DNA of 64,000 nucleotides. It comes from Prunella strophiata. Lineage: Eukaryota > Chordata > Aves > Passeriformes > Prunellidae. This document shows positions 46,850 to 58,480 of the stretch, in pieces. Where the stretch lies: NCBI GenBank assembly GCA_036583965.1, contig JAZBQD010000025.1, positions 16,330,910 through 16,394,909 of the forward strand, in the 5' to 3' direction. How positions within the stretch are numbered: the stretch's first letter is position 1; each line of letters starts with the position of its first letter. The position numbers were made by a program, and so were the translations under genes. The notes beneath the pieces were generated by a model. It searched no databases, was not told the origin of the DNA, and saw only the letters and a program-made list of their open reading frames with translations.

Positions 46850-48045
46850 CTGATCTCGAGAGCACAGCCACCGCGGCTGTGACGGGTCTCTAACGCGCAT
46901 CCCGGAGCCAGCGCGTGACGCCGCAGCGTGGGGCCTCGCGCGCGCCCATCGCGCCTCGCGTAGAGCCCCGGTGCGCGGCGCTTTGTCCTGCCGCGGGGCT
47001 CGGGACCGGCCGCGGGCTGGCTCGCTCCCGGCGCGGTGTGCTGCGCGAACGGCTCACCGTCACCGCTGCCGCTAGCGTTTCCAGTGCAAGAAGCACCGCG
47101 GCGCCAAGCCTGCTCCCAGCACGGGCAGCCCGCACCCCGGATCTAGCAGCTCTGGGCGGTGCCGCCGCGCTCCGCCCCCACCGGTGCCCGCGGACCGTGA
47201 CGCGGCGTGCGGGGCGGGGCGGGGCAGAGCAGCGCCCGGTGGCGGCGGCGGCGTCAGTGGGGCCCGAAGCGGAGGCGAGCGGAGAGGGGCCGAGGGTTGT
47301 CGGCCGGCAGGATGCTGGAGATCCAGCTAGACGATGGCGGCGTGGGGGGGTACCCGGGTGATGATTACTGCTCCGGGTCGGTGATGTCGGAGCGGGTCTC
47401 GGGCCTCGCCAACAGCATCTACCGCGAGTTCGAGCGACTGATCCACTGCTACGACGAGGAGGTGGTGAAGGAGCTGATGCCGCTGGTGGTGACGGTGCTG
47501 GAGAACCTGGACTCGGTGCTCACCGACAACCAGGAGCACGAGGTGGAGCTGGAGCTGCTGCGGGAGGACAACGAGCAGCTGCTCACGCAGTACGAGCGGG
47601 AGAAGGCGCTGCGCAAGCAGGCCGAGGAGGTGAGTGCCGCCGCCGCCCCACGACTGTTTGGCCACGGCCGGGCGGGGGCCCCAATGCAGGGGAACGGGAG
47701 GGCCGAGGGGGGCGGCGGGGGCGGCTCAGGGCTGCGGCCTCGGCCATCTTTCACAGACCTTCGCTCCGTCGCCCTGATCGCCCCCACTGGCGGGTCCCTG
47801 CTGCCCGGCTCCCCGCGGAGAGCCGGGGGGGGCGGCGGGCGCCCCGGGCAGCGACCGCCGGTACCTTCTAGAAGCGGAGTGCGGGGGCGGGCCCGGGCGA
47901 GGCGAGGCGCATTCCCTGCCGCGGGGGCGCGGGGCTCCTGTCCCCGGGACTCCTCCGGCCCCGGCAGGCCCGGCCCGGCCCGGTTCCTCCGCCGCACCGC
48001 GGGGCCGGGGCCACTGCGGCTGAGCTGCCCCGTGATAGCGGGAGG
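46850..48045. promoter_or_regulatory. MAPK8IP3: CpG island and promoter of MAPK8IP3
   Basis: A very CG-rich block surrounds the first coding exon and continues about 400 bases into intron 1. GC-box-like GGGGCGGGGC occurs near 47211-47225, about 90-100 bases before the start codon. The apparent long open frames on both strands reflect the base composition. Confidence 0.8.
47312..47629 (+). CDS. MAPK8IP3: MAPK8IP3 (JIP3) coding exon 1
   Basis: The ATG at 47312 (context GGCAGGATGC, A at -3) opens 106 codons ending exactly at a consensus GTGAGT donor at 47630. The product is the N-terminus of JNK-interacting protein 3, a scaffold that links JNK kinases and kinesin-1/dynein and drives axonal and lysosomal transport. 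The block [20 protein letters not shown] (RH1 domain) is followed by [18 protein letters not shown] and the beginning of the coiled coil ([20 protein letters not shown]). The LIHCYDEE variant fits JIP3 and not its paralog SPAG9/JIP4, and the position after JPT2 agrees. Open frame continues upstream without an ATG, so this start is preferred. Confidence 0.95.
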
Positions 48046-50194
48046 GAAAAAACCTGAACCACAATAGCTGCAATCCTGTGGAATTCCTGAAGAATTAGGA
48101 ATTCAGCTTGCAATGCCAACAGCATCCGGAGGGAGCAGCAAAATTTGTGGTGTAAAAAATAGTTTTTAAAATGGGTAATTTGTGAAGTCATCCAGCATTC
48201 TCAATGTCAGCTGTAAGCTGTTTCGTTGGAGCAAGGACTTGTCTTTAGAGTATAATGTCTTATTTTTGAAACTTCTCTGTATCAAAACTATGCCTTGAGT
48301 TTTAATAAAATCGTTCCCAAGTCAGCACCTGCCGTTTCCTGGAGCGTGGATGCGCTCTCGGCAGAGCGGGGGAAGGGTTGTCCAGCTGGTGAGGTTGTTT
48401 GGAAGTGGCTCATGGGAAATCCAACCCCTCTGATGGAGAGGAAGAAGAATCCTCCGGTTACAGGGACTCGGATGTAGACAAGAGAGAGGGGAGGTGATTT
48501 GCATTCTGTCATCTTGCTGCATCTGCGCCTGTCCCTGCTGAAATACAGAGCATCCTTTCAGCCTGGAATGCTGGGAGCCATAGGGATTGCTGTTCAGCCT
48601 CTTGAAGTCACAGTCTGTGAGCTGAGATAAGAGCTTTCGTGCTGAAAACAGTCCATCCTCGCCACATCATCCCCACCACATCATCTTCTTTAAACTTCTT
48701 CAAGAGTGAGGTTTTTTTGTCTTTGAGACTAAGGAAGAGCAAAAGATTTAAGATTCAATTGCTTTCCTCAGAGTCAAGTTCTGATTTGATACAGGGTAAT
48801 TAATAAAATAAAATAAGTGGTAATAATGAAATAATTGTTGAACTGGAGAATGGTGTAAAGCAGATGCAAGATTTTCATAACATTTTCGTGTTGCTTAATA
48901 ATCATGGGCGAGAAGCTTGGTAACTCAGTGGGGAGGACACTTGTGGTACATTACTGATACTGAAAGCAAGAGCCAGTCAGTTAAAAGTTTTAGTCCCAAA
49001 TTCTAATTATGTATTAATGGACTAATAAATAATCCTAAAGTTCTTTTGAATGCTTGTAGGGGTTGAAAAATTATTCTGAGTACATGATGCTTATTTGTGT
49101 TGTGTAGAGACAGCATTTTTCAGCTTCTGAGAAATAATTTTTAAAGTGCACTATTTATGGAAAAAAAATATGGGACTGCCAATGGGGGTTGGAGCAGTCC
49201 AGCTGGAATCATCTTGCATCTTTGGACTGGGGTGGATTTCTGTTCTGGGCTTACTAGATACAGGATGTGTTTTCTGGAAGCAAATGTACTGATGGCAGTT
49301 ACATTCCATGCAAGGAAACTTCGTAACTGTGGCAGAATACCATTTGCCAATGGTATTACTAGAAAGTGAGATTTAAAAAGTGCCAGTGGTGATGATGAAG
49401 AAGATACTCTGTCATCCTTACACATAGCTCAGAGCAAGTGTCTGCAAAGGAGACTTGTTATCAAAAAGGAATAGATAATGTGTTCCTTATGAGAATAAAT
49501 GAGCATTCTGCCTCTACAAGCCCCTTATTACAAGGTCATACATGGAATACATGGCTGCTGTTTCCCTCGGTATATAACAAAGTGCATTATTTATCCGTGC
49601 ATGTTTCCCATGCACTGCTTACTCTGCAGTAAATTGTATGTTATGGGGGTGAAAGTCTGTGTATGACAAAGAATTCTAACGGCTACCAGGTAATTGTACA
49701 CAATCAAAAACCAGAAAACTATTTTCTTCCCAGAATGTGCATTGCTGCTCTGAAACAGTGCCATAGTGATCAGGGACTGTCCATCCCACCTCTCTAGCAG
49801 CATCAGTTTCCTGGGCTGTGCCTCAAGTCTTGGGTGGAATCTTCACTTCTAGCTGGGAAGATCCTCCCCTGGAAACAGAATTTGACCTCAGTCTTGATTC
49901 CTCTCTGTGTATGAGTGCCAATTACTACAATTAAATTGACACTGAGAGGTTGGAGATGAAAAATGGATCTGTTCTCTTGCAATATCCTGTCAAAGGACCC
50001 TGAATTATAGTTACTTTATATTAATTTATTAAATTCAAAGTAATTGGAACCACAGGTGGCCATTGTTCTGGCATTAAAATATGCATTGTATTGGCTGATT
50101 ACCTCTGTGCAGAGCCATCGCACCTTGCTGTTCATCTTTATGCAGCATTTATGCACAAACAGACTGTACAGGTATGGTTTGTTAAATTAGGGTT

Positions 50195-50285
50195 AATCAT
50201 AGAATCATAGAAACATGGAATAGTTTGAGTTGGAAGGGACCTTAAAGATCATCTAGTTCTCACACCCCTGCCAGAGGCAGAGAAG
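50195..50285 (-). mobile_element. CR1 3' end
   Basis: Two ATCATAGA-type tail units are followed by 'tttgagttggaagggacc', the reverse complement of a CR1 3' end. Confidence 0.9.
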
Positions 50286-50704
50286 TAACTTCCTTTTCAT
50301 TAAGGCCATAAAGGAATGTTTCCTTTTCAAAATTACTGTCTTAAGACAATTCTGTATATTGTCTTTTAAATCAGTCTTTGCCAAAAGCAAATTAATGCTT
50401 TAGTTTCTAAATGCTTAGGTTGTAAAGACTCCATGTTTTTCACTTGTCCTAAAATAGGACAACAGAAACATTTGAGCTAGTGGATTTAGAATAGAAGTTC
50501 CTTGGCATGAGGAAGTGCTGGCAGTTGCTGTTGTTACGGAGCTTAGTACAGAATATTGCAATTTTCCCTGACCTCCTAGCTACTGAAGATATGGTATTGC
50601 ACCAGATTTTTGGTGGTGTTGTTTTCTTCCATCTGTTTCATCCGAACATAGAATACATATGTGTGAATGTTAGGGTCATTATTGCTTGTGTGGTGTGGTG
50701 GGCT

Positions 50705-51120
50705 GTGGAATCACAGACTCCTCAGTGTGTCTTTGATCTCCTGAGATTGAGTCCCACACCCTTGCTCAGTCAGGAGCAAGTTGTCCAGGACCTGCTTAGA
50801 GTTTGAACATCTCCATGGATGGAGACTGCAGCCTCTCAGGGCCATCTGTTCCATTATCTGACCCCTCGCAGAAAAAATGTACGTCCTTGTGTTCAGATGG
50901 AATTCTGTGTGGTTTCCCTTGTGCCCATTGCCTCCTATCTAGAGCAGAGTCTTGCCCCCTCATCCTTGCTTCCTCCCAGCAGGTACTTGAGCACACTGGT
51001 CAGGTCTCCCAGAGCCTTCTTGAGCAGCCCCAGCCCTCTCTCAGCTCCTCGTCCTCCTGTGAGAGATGCTCCAGTCCCTTTGCCACGTTTGTGGCCCTGG
51101 TATTTGCGCTGGTGCACAGG
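50705..51120 (-). mobile_element. CR1 LINE fragment
   Basis: On the - strand the ORF2 end is visible (GLLKKALGDLTSVLKYLL near 51045-50985), followed by 3' UTR. It is close in sequence to the copy at 23260-23575, which suggests the same CR1 subfamily. Confidence 0.9.
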
Positions 51121-52225
51121 ACATTACTTATTTTTACTGGCTAAGTATTTGGTTTAGCTTGATCTCTTAAGGAAATGAAGCTGTTGGGATTGCTCTCTTA
51201 GGAGCTGCCCCAAATAACTTAGGAAACTAGTGGCTGCTTTCAGACATATTTGTTAAATAAAAGGTTACTTAAATTTCTTGGGGTGTCTTTTTGGTGCATA
51301 GTGAAAGAAAAAGGTCAAGTGAAGGTCCTGAGTGTTGAAGGGATAGACAGAGTTGGCAGCGTGCAAGTGATTGGTGGCAGCAGGACAGTTGGCACGTGGG
51401 TCTGGGGCAGATGGGTCCAGTATGCACACACTGTTCCTTTCTGGGGTCTGCTCAGGGCGCATGTAGGTGTAGAGCTGGAATGAGGAAAGGGCTAGGGACA
51501 CCTGCAGAAATCCCCAGGGAAAATAGGCCTTATTTGGGTCCATTCTTAATGAGACATTTTGATTTATGCACGCTGCTTTCCTAATGTTCTGTATTCATCC
51601 TCTCCTGAAGACAAGCATCACTGTGTGCCCTAAATGCTGATTTCTGCAGTGATTGTTCATCACACTGGGCACTGATGCCAAGATAAATGTGCACGTGTGA
51701 ATGCACATAAAAGCTTTATAGGGATGTTTGGGATATGTTAGCATGGCTTCTTGGAGTTAGGAAAGCCAGATGGGCCTCTGCCATGAGGGAGGTGCCTTCA
51801 GACCTCTTGTTGCATGAAAACTGCTTCTAGGTAAATTTACATCCCAAGGGAATGGTGGTGGCTGTCCACGGAACACAAAGTGCCTTAGTAGCAAAGTAAG
51901 AGTGTTGTTTGATTTACAACATAAGTTCATGCTCATTAGAATGTTTATGTTTAAAATGGTGATCATTGAAGATGCCTGTGGGTGTGGTGTAGAGGTAAGG
52001 ACTCAGTGCTGATCAGGAGGTCTGACCCCTCCTGAAGGCTTTTTGTAGCTTGTGTTCTATGCTGTGGCAGCCCAGCACCTGGAAGCAACTTCCATTGGAA
52101 TGTGGGTGACTGCTGGGGTGGTCGATGTGTTCCCAGGCTGCAGGTGTTGGAGGGCAGGTACTGCTGCCAGGTCGGTGTCAGGAGCCTCTGCTGGGCTCTT
52201 GGAGAAAGGAGTCAGCATGTAAATG

Positions 52226-52526
52226 TGTCGTTGTAGGACACGAAACAACACCACGTGGACAGCAGCTCTTTGCAAGGTGAAAGAGACAAAAGAGAAAGTT
52301 TATTAAATTCTGACTCCATTTATAGATTTCTGAAATGCCAGTGTCATTGGAGGGTGACAGTGCCACCTCCTCAATGCCACTGGACAACCCAACAGTCCAT
52401 CAAGTTGTTCGTCCTCCATAAAGGAATGCAAAACAGTAAGTTATTTACAGAAAGTGTGTGAGAAAGTTTTGCAAAAGAATGTAAACATCAGAAGGCTTTA
52501 GAGAAACTTAAAAAATCAGGGCGACA
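52226..52526 (-). mobile_element. Solitary LTR with exact 6-bp target-site duplication
   Basis: The ends are TGTCG and CGACA, flanked by identical TAAATG (52220-52225 and 52527-52532). On the - strand a TATA-like and a polyadenylation-like sequence (TTTAATAAACTTT near 52308-52296) are visible. Six-base duplication fits a class II ERVK element. Length 301 bp. Confidence 0.88.
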
Positions 52527-52747
52527 TAAATGTGTGGCAGTGCCTGCTGGACTGCAGTTCTCGTGGACTTGTGTTGATGTTGGACTTGACTGCGGGATGG
52601 GCGGTGCTGCTTTGAGCTGCCTGGGGTGTGACGTGGGGTTCAGCAGTACAGTGAGCCCTTGAAGCAGTTTATCCTGCCTCCTGTGGCATTCTCAATGGAC
52701 CATCTTTGGCATTGTTGTCTTGTGGGCTTCTCCATGGGTCTTTTGAC

Positions 52748-53830
52748 AGAATCACTGACTGGCTGAGGTTGGAAGGAGCCTTTGGAGCTCATTTGCTCTA
52801 ACCTGTTGCTCAAGCAGGGTCACCCAGAGTAGGCTGCCCATGAGTGTGCCCATGAGTGTGTCCAAGCAGTGTTTGAGTATCTCCAAGATGGTGGGAGACT
52901 ACAAGACCTCCTTGGGCAACCTGTGCCAGTGCTCATAGGGAAAAATGGTTTTCTGATGTTTAAAGGGTGTGGCATTCACATTCTCTGAATATGATTCTCT
53001 CCCAGGATTTTTCCTGGGAAGCTGAAAGGCAGCGAGAAACCTGAGAGAGAAGAAAGCAATTTTTATCTCTGTTCTCTACTCCTTTTGTTTTTGCAGCATG
53101 TGGAATATGTTAGGAGATTGCTTACCTGAGAGTGATTTGTTAATAGGACATCGGTGGTGCTTGTTTATGTTCATTGGCCAATTGGGGCCAAGCTGTGTCT
53201 GCACTCTGGAGAGAGTCACAAGTTTTCCCTTTAGTATGGTAGTATTCTTTAGTATGTAATAGTATTATTTAGGATCTCTTTAGTATAGTATAGTATTAAT
53301 GTAAGATAATACAATTTAATAAAGTAATTGTTCAGCATTCTGAATCATGGAGTAAGACCAATCATTCCCTCTTGTCGAGGCTCGCCTTTCTTCAAATAAA
53401 GGGAACCTCCTGTGTTCCAGTTTGTGCCCATTTCTTCCTGTTCTGTCACTGGGCACCACTGGAGAGAGACTGGCTCCTTCATCTCTGCACTCCCCCTTCA
53501 TTTATTTATACACATTGATGAGACCCCCCCTGAGCCTGCTCTTTCTAGGTACTCCAATCCTTTTATCTTTGGGGCCCTTCACAGGGCTCTCTTCAGTCTG
53601 TCCCTGTCTCTCTTGTGCTGGAGAGTCCATCTTTGGGCACAGCACTCTCGACCTGCCGGCCATAGCCCAGGATGCTATTTATCTCAAGGTGACATCACTG
53701 GCTCATGTTTAGCCTGGTGTCCACCAGCAACCCCAGTTTTCTGCCAAGCTGGGTGGCCCCAGCATGTGCCTGTGTTCCCCAGGGGCAGGAAGTGAATTGT
53801 GAAAGCCCTTTGCTGGCATTGCCAAGTGTA
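52748..53830 (-). mobile_element. CR1 LINE fragment split by an LTR
   Basis: The left part (52748-52961) is the CR1 3' UTR end and the right part (about 53404-53830) continues the same CR1 consensus ('aacctcctgtgttccagtttg'). Between them an LTR is inserted. Confidence 0.88.
52968..53397 (+). mobile_element. Solitary LTR inserted into CR1, with 6-bp duplication
   Basis: The 430-bp block has the same general layout as the LTR at 20710-21125 but in the + orientation: TCTCTCCCAGGATTTTTCC and GCTGAAAGGCAGCGAGAAAC near the start, a tactaata/agtatagta-type AT-rich stretch and AATAAAG near 53319. It is flanked by AAAGGG (52962-52967 and 53398-53403), which also restores the CR1 consensus when removed. 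The 3' terminal dinucleotide is not the usual CA. Confidence 0.85.
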
Positions 53831-54999
53831 GGACTTTTACTTGAAAGACACCTGGGTGTTGTCATCCTTTCCCACAAGAATCAGTGTCCCCGTCTCCTGC
53901 TGTCATGTCTCTGTGGCCATCACTCCTCGTTATAGCTTGCTGTTTGCATTGTTACCTACCTTATAAGCACATTCAATTACCTTCTGTAATAAGAAGGCTC
54001 TGATGTCTTTTTTGAAGATCAGTGGCAGTATTTTGGAAGAGCTGGTCCTTTGTGAGGGGCGCTGTGGCTACCACACATACCTGAAGAGCTTTCTGATTGG
54101 GTGGCAATATGGCAAGCTTGCTGGCTTCTGTCTGCATCTCAAACAGCACAAGAGCTTGTAAAAATTCCCCCCTTTGTTAAGGGATGCCTTAAATATCGTC
54201 CCACCTCATAACCTCCTTCTCTTTAGGGAGATAGGGAGGAAGGATGACAAAAGTGATAGTTGTGGGCTCCAGCCCCTGATGTTCACTGTAAGTCCTTTCT
54301 CTTGTTCTGCCTTGTATCTCCTTTCTCTGTGGAATGACTTGCAGCCTGGAAAGGCGTTTTGTTTCCCCACCCTGAAAACAGATCTTACAAATAGCTGATT
54401 AATGGGAATTTCTGCAGCCTGATGGTGACCTCATACCATCCAAGGAGAAAAGCTTTGTGGAATATGGGAGACCAGATACTTTTACCTGGATCCTTTGTAC
54501 TGTAGGCTGGTGAAAATAACTGACCAGCATGAAATGCAGGTTTGCTTGGTACCAGGTCTGTCTCCATATCCTTTAGGCCCTCTTGGTCTGTTCCTGGAGC
54601 CTGAAGGTACTGTCAGATTTCACCCACGGTACAAGTATGAGAGTCTTTGTGTTTATTAGAGGCTTATTCCAATTTACCTTGAATTCTTATCTGCAGTTGT
54701 CTTGATTTACAAAAGCTGTTGGTCCTGGAGAAACCAGATTCTTTATTTTCACTAAAACTACTGTGATATTTGTAATGATAATTTTCTGCTGAGTGGGCAG
54801 ATGTTCGCTTATATATTTATGATACTTTTTCCCTTTTTTCCAAAATACATCCATTTAGTTGTTCAGAAGTAGAAAGAAACACAAGTGAGAGCATTTGTGG
54901 TGATCCCATTTTGTGGTCTTGTGCATGAGGCAAAGCTCACATTTTGGAGGTGTTAACCATTGCGTCTCAATTTTCTATTATGCCTTTTTTTCAGTGATT

Positions 55000-55038
55000 T
55001 CATTTGACCATGATTCAGAATTGGTCATGGTCAAATGA
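55000..55038. repeat. 14-bp perfect inverted repeat
   Basis: Arms TCATTTGACCATGA (55000-55013) and TCATGGTCAAATGA (55025-55038) with an 11-base loop, followed by a further partial copy (TTGACCAT). Confidence 0.95.
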
Positions 55039-56957
55039 TCAATTGACCATACAATTACACAATATTGTAGATTATGATTAAAACTCAGCGACTGAAGATA
55101 GTAAAATTAAAGTAACCAACAACAAAAAATTGTTTCTGGAGATACCTGAGTTTGAAATTTATATCTAAGTAGATTAGTTATTTTAGATGAAGAGTCTAAT
55201 GTTCTCTCTGAACTAGTAAAAGAAACTCACTGGCCATCCTTACAGCCTCCTCATGATGTCTTCCTGCTGAATTATCTCTCCCCAAGCTGAATTTTCTCAC
55301 CTTTTGTAAACATGTTGTCTGACAACTTCTGCAATAGAAGTTGCTTAATAAAGAAAAATAACTTTGTGTTTTAAGCATTATTTAAGATTGTCCTACAAAT
55401 AAATATGCATTAGGTAGGCATGGATGTGTATTAGAGAGGCTTATTATGTAAATTTTACTTTATAAAAGATGTAACTTTTTACCCCAGAGTGTGCTTGATA
55501 TGTGGAAACCTACACCTTGCAACCTGCACAGAATAAACGTCTCATTGCTAAATTAGACTCTGTGCCTTTGTTTAGAGAGCTCCTAAAATTGACACAGCTC
55601 ACTGCATTGGCCTACCATCAGCACATCCCCCTTGTGAAAGGTTGGCAATGTTGGGATGCTGAGCATGCCTTGCCTTACAAAACCTGTAGCAATAAAACTG
55701 AATAGGATTGTAAGCTAAAAATTTGTTGTCCCATCGTGTCTTCTGATGCAGGACTAGACTTTTTTCTTTGTCTCATCCTTTGTGCATGGCTGTGCAGGAG
55801 AAGGGCGATGCAGGCATGGTTGGCTGTGGAGTGGGGTGACAGCGCGGGTGGAACCCGGGCTGGCAGCAAAGGGGCATCCTGAAGGATGTAGGATGTGCTG
55901 CGCTATTCTGAGGACCTCAACTCATCAGCCAGTGCTGGCTTTGAGCTGTGGAGTGAGGTGTGTCCTGCTGCTGGTTTCTCCATGGCTGGTCTGATGGAGC
56001 ATACCCAATGCAGACTGAGAGCTGAAATACAAATGTTTTGGGGTTATGCTCTGAGAGATGCAGAAGCAGCTTGTCCTTCCCTTGCCTTTTTTGAGCTTCT
56101 CCCCATCAAAAGTTTGTGTGCAGAATAAATTTTTTTGCTGAAAACAATACATGTTTCTAGCTTATTAGAGGTGATGTTATAGGACATCAGCTGTTGGAAA
56201 GCCACTTGCTATAAACACATGATTAGTTATTACAGTTTTTTCTAACAAATTGTATGAATTCTACACTGATGGGATGAAATGCATTTAGAGACTCTTCTGT
56301 TTACAAGTTTTGTTAGTTTAAAGGAATGTAACAGACAGTTTGTGATTCTGTTTTGCAATAGAGACTGGCCATATGATGTGTATTTCTAAATCACTTCTCT
56401 ATGAGGAATCAGGCTTTCCACATGTAATGCCAATCAGTCCTTGCCATTTGGTAACCTTTATTCTCACTAATCTTGGAGTGAAAAGATCTGTATCTAAACA
56501 CAGATCCTTCATACAAATCCTCCCTCAAGCTCATGGCAATTATTAGTATTCATAAATATCAACATGTTACTAAAAATTGCCTTGAAAGTAAAGTAGTGAG
56601 CCAGCACTGTGAGCTGCAATTTATTTAAAAAGCAGTTCAGGGTAATCTGAATATCAGTTGATAATGATGATCAGAGGCAATGGCCAGGTTTCTCCTCAAC
56701 AGGATTAACTGCATAGGACAAATTGTGGTCCCCAAGTGAGCTTTGAGAAACTTTTTTTCCTCTGGTGCAATGGAGCAGCTACTGCCTGGTCCCTTTCTGT
56801 TCACAGCTCTGCAGGTTGATTTGTCAGTAATACTTTTGGGATTTCCCCAGGTATATGTAGGCAGAAGTTACTACTGGAGGTTCAGGAAGCGGTTGTAAGA
56901 GAAAAGCCAGGAAGTCTGGGAGGATTTGGCTTTACTACTATTGCAGATGGATTTAAA

Positions 56958-57250
56958 TCATAGAATCACAGAGTGGTTTGTGTTGAAATGGACCTTCAAG
57001 CTCATCTTGTTCCACCCCCTGCTATGGGCAGGGACACCTCCCACTAGACCAGGTTGATCCGATCCCCATCGAAACCCTGGCCTTGGATACTTCCAGGGAT
57101 GGGGCAGCCACAGCTTCTCTGGGCACCCTGTGCCAGGGTCTCCCCACCCTCACAGAGAATAATTTCTTCGTGATATCTAACCTCCTCCAGTTTAAAGTCA
57201 TCCCCCCTTATCCCATCAAGTCTGGAGAGGGATTGCAATAACTGAAGTTT
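56958..57250 (-). mobile_element. CR1 3' end
   Basis: It starts with AATCATAGAATCACAGAGTGG and runs through the CR1 3' UTR ('ggacacctcccac', 'ccagggatggggcagcc') toward the ORF2 end. Confidence 0.9.
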
Positions 57251-58317
57251 CAAGAAAAATCCCCAGTCAGCCTTCATTTATCTAAAAATGACACAATCTT
57301 CCATCTAGCAAAGGTACCATGGCTACGTTCATTCTTTCTCTTGTCCACTGGGGAGGATGAAGATGGCCCATATCCCCATCATCATTGGTTGTCTTGGTGC
57401 CTCTGACAAGCTGTATCAGGGTGGATCCTTTCATGCCATTGAGGAGGAAGCAAGGGGTGTCCCAGGTGAGAGAAGCTGTATCTTGCCTGGCAGGACAGGT
57501 GGCTTTTAGTTCAGGATTCAGTGGGAAGCACTGAACCTTTTGCTCCTGAGCTGGATTGTGACGTGGCCTCCTCTGTTCATGAACACCTGCTGGTGTCTAT
57601 CTTCTGTCCCAGTACCCTGCTTGGAAGGGACTTGCTCAGAGCAGGCCATGATGCTCAACTGAGTCTGATAAAAACAGTTTCAGGTCTTATTTATCTTTCC
57701 TGTTCTCCCTGGGTCTTGGCCATCCCACTTGGTGATATGAATGCGAGTTGCTGCTCAGTTCCAGAGCAGACCTGCTTGTCCCCCTCAAGACAGGAAGCAT
57801 CAACAGAGGGTTGCCTGCCCATTCATCTGCAAGGTTTTGTGGAAAGGTATTCCCATTGGACACATGCCAAGTTTCTCCCAAAACATAATTGTACATAATA
57901 ATTGTAAATACTAATTGAAAACAGGAAAATTCACTCATCTGTTAATGGTTGGGTATTTTCAAGCCATATGGCCCAAAAGCATATTAACTTTTTGCTCTCT
58001 TTGGGTTTGGGATTCTGTGCTTGTAAAAGGACTGAAAGACCTCACTGGCAATACATTTACAAACAGCACGTGTGGGAGCAGTGTACAGTGTGATGTACCA
58101 TACATTTTGAAGAACTTGGGTATGGAGAAGTACCTTCCCTTCCCCATGATGAAGAGAGGTGTAATTTCAGTGTATTTTACCATTTTCTTTCACCAGTCAA
58201 TGGTAGCTTTGGAAGAGAGCTCAAATACATGTTTTGGTTGAGCTTAATCAGTAATCTCTATTTATTAGCAAAATTGGAGAATTCTGCTTTGGAGGGGAGA
58301 ACAGTGTCTTGGCAAGA

Positions 58318-58480
58318 ACATCACAAAACCATTTAGGTTAGAAAAGATCTTCAAGATCAAGTCCAACCTTTGACCCATTGCCACCTTGTCAACCAGACCA
58401 GAGCACTGAATACCATGTCCAGTCATTTCTTGAACACCTCCAGGGACAGTGACTCCACCATCTCCATCAGCTGCCCCGCT
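58318..58480 (-). mobile_element. Degraded CR1 3' end
   Basis: CR1-like 'aggttagaaaagatcttcaag' and 'caccctccagggacagtgactcc'-type sequence, diverged and truncated. Confidence 0.7.

Noticed and set aside
47207..47311. N-terminal extension of MAPK8IP3
   Set aside because: The frame is open upstream but begins at GTG and not ATG; the ATG at 47312 has a good context and matches the family start.
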